Source: Linyphia triangularis
Taxonomy: Eukaryota; Arthropoda; Arachnida; Araneae; Linyphiidae
Reading direction: 5' to 3'
Length of the DNA: 64,000 nucleotides
Assembly (NCBI GenBank): GCA_963978545.1
Contig: OZ021722.1
Coordinates: 10,011,401-10,075,400, forward strand
This document shows, piece after piece, positions 46,301 through 58,300 of the stretch. Under the pieces are notes generated by a model, which saw nothing but the letters and a program-made list of their open reading frames with translations, had not been told where the DNA came from and did not search any database. Both the position numbers and the translations under genes were made by a program. The number at the start of each line of letters is the position of its first letter. Position 1 is the first letter of the stretch.

Positions 46301-49300
46301 GTGAATGTTTGCCCCCAAATAAAGTCAGAGTGGCCACAGGACCTAGAAATCGGGGAAATGTCAGGAGCTTTTTAATTCTGGAAAATAATCGGGGAAATTT
46401 CAGGGGATTTTTTTAAATTTTATAAAAATATCAGGGAAATTAGCTATTGTTGTTTGAAGGTATGTTTCCCTTTTCAACTGTTTTTACCAGGTTGGAAAAA
46501 ACCCCAAATAAACTTTTTTTTTTTTTTTGGTTTAAACCAGGTTTTTTTAAAAATATTCTTTCTTATTACTTGCATACATATTCATAAATAAAAATAGACA
46601 TTAACTAGAATAATTAATGCTCAAATAACTATTAATATTCCTTCTGAAAATAATTTTTAAACTAAATAAATAAACAATTGTTTATGCTTATGCGGACATT
46701 CAAATCATAATTTTAATGTTTTATTGAGAGGTGCTATTTTTTAAATTCAATGTATACAGTACAATACAATGGTAATTGTTTATTACAGAATACATGGAAT
46801 ATTGCTCTTAGATTCATCAGTAATAGTGATAAATTATTCAAAACAATATTTTAAAGATATAGAAATAAGTTCTTAAAACGCAAAACCTTTATTTTAGAAA
46901 CAAATTTAAAATTCAGACTATAATTTAAATTTAATTAATTTTGAATAATTATAAAACATTAATAGATCTATTACATTATTTTAAAAACTTATTGTTCAAT
47001 AGTCTTGAAATGCTAGATTTATTTAAAAATAGATTAGAACTTAGTCTATTTATAGTATTCCTATAATTTTTCATATACAAAAACATCACTCAATCATGTT
47101 ATAGTACCAAGAATGTAGATGTTTCATTTAGTGAATAATTTTCTTAAAAAATATAAAGAAAACTAAATTCTTATTTCTTAATTCCTAAGTTTTGTTGCTT
47201 TCTTTTAAACGTGTCGATTACACAACAATTGTACTACTCCAAAAAGAAAGAAAATATACTCTCAAGATTTGCTGTAGTTGTTTTTGCAATAAAAATTATT
47301 TAAACTTCATTCAATACTATCAGAATTAAACTTTTTTATATAATTTTCTTGCATTCGCCATCATTTGATAACTGTTACATTTTCAATAAATTCCTTTGAA
47401 AGAGATATCTTTGGAATGGAAAACTTTTGGTTAAAAATTGAAGTTATTTACCACATAAAGTAATTTGAAAATCTAATTGTAAATAAATAAAAATACAATT
47501 TTAAATTATCCTTTAAAAAGAAATTTTTTTTTTATAGATAATACAACCATTTGGTTGAAATTAATTAATTAAAGATAATTGGTTGAATTAAAGATAATTT
47601 TAACTTTTCATTTCTACCAACTATTTAAACAAAATTGGCATGTTATCTTTTTAGCATACATGTTCTATTTGATCAGGGTGTATATACATCTGGAAAACAT
47701 GGAGAAGTTGGAGAAATTTGAAGAAAAAAAAAATTAATGTAAAATCAGTTAATTTTTTTAAAATCTATTAAGGAAATTGGGGAATGATCAGGGAAAAAAC
47801 TTTTTTTCCTGAGTTTGATTTACAAGAAACTTGCAAAACTGGTTTCCGCTGTTGTGTTTTAAGCCAAGTTGTTTCAGATCAAGTTACGTCACATTCACTT
47901 TGAGCTGAATGTGTCGTTTTTCCCGCCAAAACTAACAAGCAAAATTTGGTTGCAAATTAAATAAAGAAAAAGCGCAGTGAGCAGAAATGTTTGTGTTTAT
48001 GACCTTTTCAAAGCATTTAGAATTGTATGAAAAAAAATAATTAAAATGCGGGCATTGTCCATTGTTATAGTAAATAAATTATTAAATTAAAAAAAATATT
48101 TACTTTCATGCACGAATGTGGGTCCCCTAATAAAATGGACCTGTCCTATGTGGGAAAATATTTGTCATTTAATAACTTGAACTTGTTTCAGGGGCATCCC
48201 AACTCCCAGGCCCATGGAGGGAGAAGAGGAGGAGGAGGAAGAAGAGGACATTCCTCTTTGTTTCGTATCCAGGTTAGTTAACAATTCTATCACAGTCCAT
48301 TGCTAATTATTGTGGAAAAACTTAAGAGGAAGTTCTAGTAAGGATAATTCCCTATACTCGATATGTTACAGTTGTCTAGCCCAGTGCATTTAGAAACTAC
48401 TTTCTATTAAATCTTGACATTTAGTGAGTAGGTGCATAAAAAGATCACGCAATGTGATGACATAAATTGTTTTAATTCATATATTTTATTTTATAAATAA
48501 AAATTAAAAAAGCCAAAAATATTTTTGGTGGCGCCAGTGCACAGGCATTGACGTAAGGATTTATAATATTAAATAAAATAATCGTTTAAGTATTCATCTA
48601 TTTTTGCTAAATTTCTTTTTGAAAGTAAATTTTTTGAAAATTGGTAGTATTGTGCCGGTATTGAAACAAGTTTGGAAAGAAGGTTTGTTATAAGCCCATA
48701 TCGGCTTTATAAGAAAATATTTCCCTAAAATTTTTTTAAATCTCCCTAAAATTGCTACCTAAATTTTTTTTTTTAAAATCTCACTGCGCCCCCTGTGCAT
48801 TAACATGGTGTAACCAATTTTTTTTATGGGGCCTTGCTTATGCTTTTTGAGGCAAGAGTTGTTTTATAGTAAAAATTAGTGTGAATAAAAATTGAATGGA
48901 AATGAAGGATTCAAAACAGATTGAATAGAAACGTAATTGATAATATAACATGTACAGCTGATTTCTAAATAAAGATGCATTGCTCTCAATTTGAAATTGT
49001 TCTAATTTAGTAATATAAAAAAAATTGAGGGTTAATTTTTGCATGTATGTCGACTTGACCTTGGGAACACACTAATAGTACAAGGCTTTAAAAATTTAAA
49101 ATTCTGTAACGTTTTAAATATTTCTTTCAATATCCACTTTCTTTTTATCACAGGGGTCTAATTCGCCCTAAAATTCCTAATATTCTTTAAATTTTTGTTT
49201 TTCCCTAAATTCCTAAAATTGTACTTAAATTTGTTGATAATTCCTAGAAAGAATTCAAAATCTCGAACATTCTCCAAAACCAGTAAAAAAAACCAGATAA

Positions 49301-52300
49301 TCATCTAGAGGAGAAAATCTTTTCTGAAATATTAGTTATTTCGACTAAGTTTAATAACAATTACTGAAATTTTGAGAATTGGCACTTTTTTTAAGGTATT
49401 GAAACATGATTAAAAAGAATGTCCATGTTAGGAGCCTATGTCAGCTTTAAAAGAAATATCCCTAATTTTTTTTTTTTAAATAACCCCTATAGTTTTTGGA
49501 ATTATTCCTAAAATTTTTAGAATTGGCCCTAAAACTTTTGGAATTTTTTCTAAAATTCCTGTATAATTTCTTTAGAAAACTCACTGTGTTCCCTGTTTAC
49601 TATTTCTTACCTTATATTAAGCCTTTTTGCAGATAACAATATGCAATTTTTTCCCCAGGCGGCAGTATGATGAATTACTGCAAGAAGTCAATCGCCTCCG
49701 GATTGACAATGAAAGACTGACGCAGCGCCTGGAGGTAAGTTAAATGTTTCTATTCTCAAGTTGCGGTAAAAAAAAAACATGTTCAGTATTAACTCAAATA
49801 CAATGTATCGAATTAGTACATTTATTATTCCCTATGCGCAAGGCCTGATTTTTGCACAAGTCCACAAAGCCCAGCTTAGGACCCTGAATTTTTGGGGACC
49901 CCAAATTTTTAAAGCTGTAGTTAAATTAGACCCTGTGTCCTTTTTTAATATTTTCAATTACGTTTCAAACTTTAAACTATAACCTTCAACTGATTTAAAG
50001 CTGCAGTCGTTAAACAAATCTAAAAAAAACGTAATAAATATTCAAGTGAATTACATTTCGTTTGATTTTCCAGCAAACACTGTTAATGAATATTGGGCGC
50101 CTCATACTCAATTTTTTTAAAAGGGCCCTGAAAGCATGTGCTGTGGGTTTCAAGTGATGCAATACAGGGCTTGCCTATGGGGCTAAATAATCAAATTTTT
50201 ATGGCTTTCTGTCACAATCTATACTATCTTTAAAGCACATTTTTTTGCTAACTACATTTATTTTGCAACAAATACTGTCTTATTCAGGAAGTCTAGCATA
50301 ATCTGTTACGGAGACTAATCCCATTTTCTTTTGGGAATTCCAGAAGAAACACATATCAACATTGGCTTGCTGAATGCTTTAATGTTGTATTGGATAAAAT
50401 TCTTAGATTATATCGATTCAAGTAAAGGATTATTCATCACTTAATTCAAATTCTTATATTATCTCGGGTTAGTAAAGTGAAATACAGTAGAACCTCGATT
50501 AACCTCGATTAACTAGACATCTGGAAAACTTAAGAAAATTGGTGAAATTTGAAAAAAAGTTTGCCCTAAAATCAGGGAATTTTTTAGAAATCTGTTAGGG
50601 AAATCAGGGAATTATCAGGAAATTTTTTTTCCTGAATTTTGTGGCCACCCTGTTCTTGTACAGTATGTTTTACTAATTACTGAAGTGCATATGTACATAT
50701 TCTATGAGCTAGTGAGCCTCAAAAGTTTTTTATTTAAATAGGTGATCCACACAGCTGAAAAGGTTGGGAACTGCTGATTTATTATACTTTTGAATGGTAT
50801 TTTTAGGAATTTCAAGTTTCCGAGCTTTTTTCTTTGTTTCTTTAGGAAGCCCATTCGGGGTCGGAGGTGAGTGAGGAGGAGGCCCAGCTGGTGTCATCGG
50901 AGGAGGCCCAGCTGGTTTCATCGGAGGAGGCCAGCTCATCTTCTGATGAAGACATGTCACCAGCCAGGTAGAGATTTAAGTTATTTTATCAATTAAAATA
51001 GTTATTAAATTCAAATGTATAGTAAAATGTTCTACATTCATGCCAAAAATTCTTTCTTTCTCATTCTTTCCTCAAGTCTTTAAGAACTTATTAATTTCAG
51101 TTTTAAATTATAAGGATCCTTAAGAACTCTTTTTATAAACCATGTTTACGAATTTCTTATTTTACCCTTAAAACTGTTAACAATCTAATTTGTCTGCCTA
51201 TTTATGTAGTTTGGGTGCTAGGGCTACTCATTGGCCACAATTCAGGGTTTCCATGCGTTCTTAAAAGTCCTTAAGAACTCCTTGATTTCATTTTAAAGAT
51301 CCTTAAGAGCTCCTTATTTTTATAAACCAAGTCAATAAACGCTCCCTGTTTTACCTTTATAACTGTTACAAACCTATATTTTCTGCATATTTATTATTAT
51401 TATTTTTAAATTTATAATTATTTCTACTTGGCTCATTCCCTTCTATTCAAGGCCCTATTCTGAGCAGATTACCCTTGGAAGACCTTCTGGAAAGCATTTC
51501 TTTCATCAAACTGTGTTCTGGCCCAAAAAGTTTTTTTAAAAAAAATCCAAAATTTTTTCAATACAACCAAACTTAGTGATGCATGGTTAAGGATTGTTAC
51601 ATTTAACAAATTTATGATAAGTCCTTATAGATTTTTGGGGTCCTTAAAAAGCTGAGCTTCAGTAGAGCTTCGACTGTCCGAAGTAATTGGGGATCAGAAT
51701 GTTCAGATAACTATTTTTTCAGATAACTGATCATTTACGGAAAAAAAAATTACTGTCCTACAAGTAATATGAAACAAAGAAACTGATATTGAACACTAAA
51801 CTGTATATATTTTGTGTTACACATCTCAAAAATGACATAGACTATATTAAAGTACGTCCAATGTTTATAAAAAGAAGTAACGAATTTTGAATTTGTCCAC
51901 TAGTACGGATAGCAGATGTTTTGATTGAACGGAATTCGGATAATTGATGCTCTGTTAGCATCCTAGATTTTAAAAGTCAGCCATTTGGAGAACAATGGAT
52001 TATAGGAAGGTTTGGTTTTCAAAGTCGGATTTTCAGAATAATGCTTCAGAATGGAACCTGCAAATCAGGGAAATGTCAGGGAGCTTTTTGATTCTGGAAA
52101 AAATTGGGGAATTGTCGGGAGTATTTTTAAATTTCACGAAAATCGGTAAAATTTTCTATCCTTGTTTCAGCTATGTTTCTCCATTCATCCGTATTTTGGC
52201 TTCATTTACTAGGAGGACTGTGGTAGCAATCATTAGAAGTTTAATGTTATAAAATAATGTACACTTTTCATTACGACCAAAGCTATTTTTTTTTTATATG

Positions 52301-55300
52301 CCTATTATCCCTTTGACATACAAGTTTTGTTTGTTCAGAATCACATCAGATGAATCACATCAGACACATGATCAGAAACACATCTGAAAAAGTGCGAGAA
52401 AGTTTAAAAAAATTTTGCAAATTCGGGGAATTGTTTAAGAGATCTGTCAGGGATTAATCAGGGAATTTTCTTTTTCCTGAATTTTACGGCCTCCCTGTTT
52501 TTTATCCCCACTAAAAATCTTTTTTTCCCTCCCATTTTCTGTGATAATCGAATGTCAGTTTGCTTATTGATTTTTCAAATCTTCAGTTATTTTTGGCTGG
52601 AGGAGCATCCCACCAGTCAAGAGGCTGGTGTTGACACAAGAGCTGCCAGGAGCCCTCCGAGGAGGCGCTCTATTAGTCCTGGGGAGGGCACCTCCACTGG
52701 GATAAGGAGGACGGATAGGGCCGTTGCTCCGCAACCGCCTAGCCCCCAGAGGAGGCGCTCACGAAGTCCAGGGGAGGGCACCTCCACTGGCATAAGGAGG
52801 AGTGCGAGGTTAGCAGCACGACCGCCGCCTAGTGGACCGACCCCAAGCCCAAGGTGACCTTATTATTCATGCTATTTTTTAACATGTGCAAATATGACAT
52901 AGATTGTGACAGACAGTACTACCTGTCTTTTTTTTTCTTTCTGTAAGATTTTAAGTTTTGTACACTTTTAAGATGCATTTGAATGTAGAAGTGAAAGAAA
53001 AAAGAAAGAAAAAAATCAGCTGTTAAAGTTATGAATCTTTTCTGAGTAAAATATTTCAATTTAGTAAAGGATATTTGATTCAATACATTTTCCTGAAAAT
53101 TTGAAGAAATTCAGAATGATATTACTTGCAAACTAGTTCAATAGTATTTTAGCTTTAAAAAAACATCATTTTCGTATGATGTCTCATTGCATAATTAAAA
53201 AATTATCGAACTCTGATTTTATAACATTAGTTAATTCTTTTGTTTAAGAATATTTTCTTTGATATTTTTCATTTATCTTTTGTTGCCATTTCAAGTTTTA
53301 CAAATGTATGTAATTTCTTTAAAGGTACTAGTGCCACACTAGATATAGCTTCAATTTGAATCAACCAATTAAAACATTTTAATACAATTTAAAGTGAATA
53401 ATTCAATGCTGGGAAGCTACTTGGATCTAATAATCTCTTAACCCATGAAATAATGAATTTTTAACTTAATTTTGAATCTTGATGTTTAATAAAAAGTAGT
53501 TAATTTCAAATAGTTCATTAAAGGGGAAAAAAAAAACTTTATTTAAAAGTTAGATTTTCGGTAAGTACCCTATAAGTTAATGTGCATAATTTGAAAATTA
53601 AAAATTAAAGTCTAAATAATTTATTACAAATTGAGTTATTATTGCTGCAATTAGACACTTAAGTATGTAATGATCAAATTTTAATGAATCAACGAAATAT
53701 TTTTTTCCTGATTACTTTTCTTACACTTTTTAAGTATATATATAAAAAATCGTGAATTTATTTCAAAATTAAAATATATATATAAATAATATTACTGGTA
53801 CCTTAATATTATATATTGTACATTAAGTAGAATGTTTTAAATCTAACTTAATTTTTGGCTATTAATGCCTTTAAAGATTGTTTACAATTACAACTCTATT
53901 GCTTTTACCTTTTGCTTAATTTAAGTACTATTTTTCAGATCCAGGGGGTCTACTAGGGGCCAAAACAGTGAGTAACTCTTATTCTTTATTGGCCATGTTT
54001 TCAATGAGAAATGATTCTCCCCTATGCCATTTACCAAATCACTTTCTCATTTTGATTTTGTAACACCAACAACCAATTATTAAGCACAATAGAGTATTAT
54101 TTCTCTTATATTAATGAGGCAGCTTCTATTAAGATGTTTTAAAAGGAGGTGTTATTTCTCTCTTTTTTTTTTTTTTTTTTTGAGGAGACAACACCAATTA
54201 AACATTAGAAATAAAGTAAGTTTCGATTAAAATTTTTAAAGTATGTTTTATGTATGTATGACAAACATATTTCAAAATGTTAAAACTTTTGAATTAGTTG
54301 TAGAAAACAGTTAAGGAATAATTTGGTATTTAAATTGCCAGGTCAGCTGATTATTACAGACATTATACTGATACAGATCATTGGATAACTAATTTCAGCT
54401 TTTTTGACCAAAATTTTACTGTCTTGAGTTTGTGATGCTTTGTATGTTATTTTAAAGGAACAGCACTGTTTACGTGCAAAATTTTAACTGCTTTTTTTTT
54501 AAGGAAACCTTTTTTTTTTTATCTTTTAGAACGAAAACGCTCCGAGGATCAGGGCGAGCCTGATGAAAATGAGCAGCCAAAAGCCAAGTAATTTTAATAA
54601 ATTTTTCTTTAATCTTTTTGTGTCTGTGCCACAGGTTTTTTTTACAAAAGTTTTTTTTTCATGTCTTGTTGCATTGTCTGACGCATGGACATGTCTGGAT
54701 CCTTTGCATTGGTAGCTTATAAACATATATATATAACCAGCTTAACGTAATTCATTTTCCATATAATTGCCATATACAAATATTATGTAAAACAAAGATA
54801 TCTGTTAGGTTCATCATAATTTTGCAATTCTAATTTGTTTGCGCATAGACAAAAGAGAACTAAATGTCCACGCATCATCCAGAAAACTGCGTTTTATAAA
54901 AACACATTAATTTCATAAGAGAAACTCATTTTCATTGACAAATAGAATTTAAAAAAAAAAAAAAAAAATTGAACAAACTTGCGTTCAGTGGACCATTAAA
55001 GTTCTTATTTCTCAACTTGGGTCTTTAATTTTTTTTTTTCTTAAATTTTTTTAGCTGTCCCAAATTTGATTTTCCTATGTCCTCCTTCTACCAGCTTAGA
55101 TCCATCTTTTACTTGTGGAGCAGTTGTATCTTCCAAGTTCCTTGCAACTTCTGCTTCCCAAGAACACATCACCTTTTTGCTTCAAGTGTGGCTGTGGATG
55201 GATTTTCGTTAAACATAGAAAAAAAGTTGCCCATATTCTGTTTAAATTGTTAATTCGGAAGTTTTTAATCTTATAATTTAACTTTTTGAATTTAAGAAAG

Positions 55301-58300
55301 CACTTGAGTTTTTGTCCCTGAAAATTTATAAGTTCATTTTAAAGTACTTAAAAAACTACCTTTTTTTACTTTTCAAAAGCCTGTTAACCCTTTAAATTGA
55401 ATTTTTGAGAAAATTGTTAAGGAAATCCAACTGTTATGTCCTCTGTGGTCATAAAAAAAAAAAAAAAACTATGATTCGACATGTATTTCAAAATTGTAAG
55501 AAACATTTTTGGTCCAACAGGAGGGGAAGGCCCCAAAAACGTGATCCTCGGGAGCCTCGCATTATGGGGCATTACAACATTGTCCGGAAGGTACCCAAGC
55601 CCCAGCCTGTGCCATTCGAGGAGGAGCAGGAACTGGATCTGGTCACCTTGACTGAGCATCCCCCGGTAAATGCTTATTTATTTCGTTAATTTTAATACAG
55701 TGGGGCTACAGAACCTGGTAAACCTTAAAATCGGGAAAATGTCAGAGAATTAAATTTTTGTGTGTGCATAAATCGGGATATTTTCTTGTTATTTTGAAGG
55801 TACGTTTCTTCCTTCATTCATATTTTGGTGCCATTTTCCAAGAGAATTGTGCTAATCATTAGAAGTTTCATGTTACGGAATAAGTTTAACTTTTCATTAC
55901 AGCCAAAACTATTTAAAAAAAATTGGCATAATATCTCTTTGGCATAAATGTTCTATTTGATTTACACATCTGGAAAAATTGAGGATATTTGCAAACAAGT
56001 TTGCTGTAAAATCAAGGGATATTTTAGAAATTTATTGGGGAATTATCAGGGAACCTTTTCCTGAATTTTGGTGGCCACCTTGTATTTGCTAAGGGTGTCT
56101 ACACATCTGTCAAGTTGAGGAAATTTAAGAAAAGTTTACTGTAAAATCGCGGAATTTTTTTTAGAAATCTGTCTGGAAATTAATAATATTTTTTTTCTTG
56201 AATTTTGTGGTCAACCTGTAATGGCGAACTGACTTATGCCGTTCTTCCATTTTCAAGTCCATGTAGTCTAGATTCTGGATCAACTTTTACTCGAGTGAAG
56301 AATTTTTATTATTGTCACTTCTGTAGTAAGGGGGCGAGATGTGTTAAATAAGGTTTTCAATATCGCATTGCTGGTGATTTTTCTGTTTAGCATTATTTAA
56401 GCATAATAGATTAAACAAAATTAACTGAATAATCTGTTAATCCTGCATTGAGATTTTAGTCACTTTTTGATAGTAGGATGAGTTAATCGGAAATTTTTTA
56501 AATGAATTCTTAGCTTAATTCAGAGTGGCCATAGAACCTGGAAATCAGGAAAATTTTGGGGAGCTTTCAGATTCTAGATAAAATTAGGGATGTGTTTTTT
56601 TTTTTTAATTTCACTAATCTACCTGAAATTTCACTAGACTATCATTGTTTTGAAGGTATATTTCTCTGCTCATCCGTATTTTGGTACCATTTCTCCAGGA
56701 ATCGATAGAAATGCCATGTTACGGAATAATTTAAACATTGCCACCAAAACTATTCTTAAAAAATTGGCATACTATCTCTTTGACATACAAGCAGGGTTTG
56801 CATTTGCTGTAAAATTCCTTAAATATTTGTTTCTCGCTAAAATTTCTTAAATATTTGTTTCTCGCTAAAATTCCTAAAATTGTACTTAAATTTTTCTTTA
56901 ATTCTTAAAAAAATTAAAAACTCTGTAAAATTCTCCAATTTTTCTCCAAAACACGCCAAAACTCACGATATTTCTCCAGAGAAGAAAATATGTTCTGAAA
57001 TTTTAATTATTAAAATTTTAATTATTGACAAACTATTTTAAATTGTAGATAAACTCATGTTTAAGTTTTAAAGTTGAAGTAGTACTCCTTTTGAAGTACT
57101 TTGAATATTGCTTAAATATTAAATAGGTGGATTTAATTAAATTTGCATGTTTGTCAAAATAGTATAATTGTTTGCTTATATAACTGCTTAAAAAGCTGCT
57201 TGACATTAAATGTTTCATGCTTTTAAAAAAATATACTACTAAAATTTTTTTGAATTATTCCTAAAATATATTCTTTTAAGAAAATATACATATTCTTCAA
57301 TAAAATGAGAAAAGTTTAATGGTGCCAAAGATTTCTTAACTTTCTTACGCATTTGTATAAAGAAATTTTGTTAGATATTTATTTTATGAAATTTTTTCCC
57401 TTAGGTGGAAAGACAACCTTACCTTTATTTGCGTCTCGGGATTACGTCTTTGCCACCCGTTCCTGAGAACAACACAGGTCGCCCCATCACCCGCCTCCTA
57501 AAAAAACAGGCAAAAGAAAAAAGGAGTCAACAAAGTAAGTACACCAAGATGAAATTTAAAATCAAAAACTCAAGTTCTGCAAGAGGGATCACCAGTCTCT
57601 TAATAGATCTAACACTTCATTTTTAAATCCTTTATATCAACTTTGATTTTATGTGTTAGTGGATGGGAGCGGAATCTGCAGAGGCCTAATTAACCCCCTT
57701 GCAGTCAACCAATCGGGCTGAAACTTGGCAAATAGTTTCAATGTCAATGTTAATGCATTCTATCAAATTTTGGGACTGTTACTGTCACTAAAATAAAGGT
57801 CGCTTTAACGGAATATTAATAAACCAACTTGCCATCATACAATCGCATTAAAATAGCATTGAACCAATAATTGTTGAAAATCTATTTTATTGCCACAATT
57901 TTTTTAATAAGTAAATAATAAAATTACTTTAATCAGAATAAATAAATGATACTATTTAGATGTGAGAGCATAAATTTGCATTCATTTTTATTAAATAAAT
58001 TTTGAAATGTACTTTCAGGGTTTATACCCCTCGGGGAGACGCCCTGGAAAACTCAGGGAAAATAAATCAGCACCAAATCTCTGGGAATTCTGAGGGAAAA
58101 AAGAAAATCCCCCCTAAAACCTGGAAAAAGTCATTGTTACTCTAAAAAAATTCTACTCTTCAGTGCTATTTGTCTAACTTTAACTCGAAGAATTGAAGTT
58201 GCAGAATTATTTGACAACATAGGCTTGCAGAAAGTTATTCTTAAAGAAAAAAGACTTTTTTTGATTTATTGGAAATATAAATAATTAAACCCGCAATGGT

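Noticed and set aside
50730..50960. Minus-strand ORF with PPP repeats
   Set aside because: Antisense of the Ser/Glu repeat exon 7 of gene B, whose splice sites and phase fit the + strand.
57535..57626. Read-through C terminus of gene B after exon 12
   Set aside because: A strong donor (AAA|GTAAGT) and a following exon with a good acceptor make splicing more likely; the extension enters repeat B sequence soon after.
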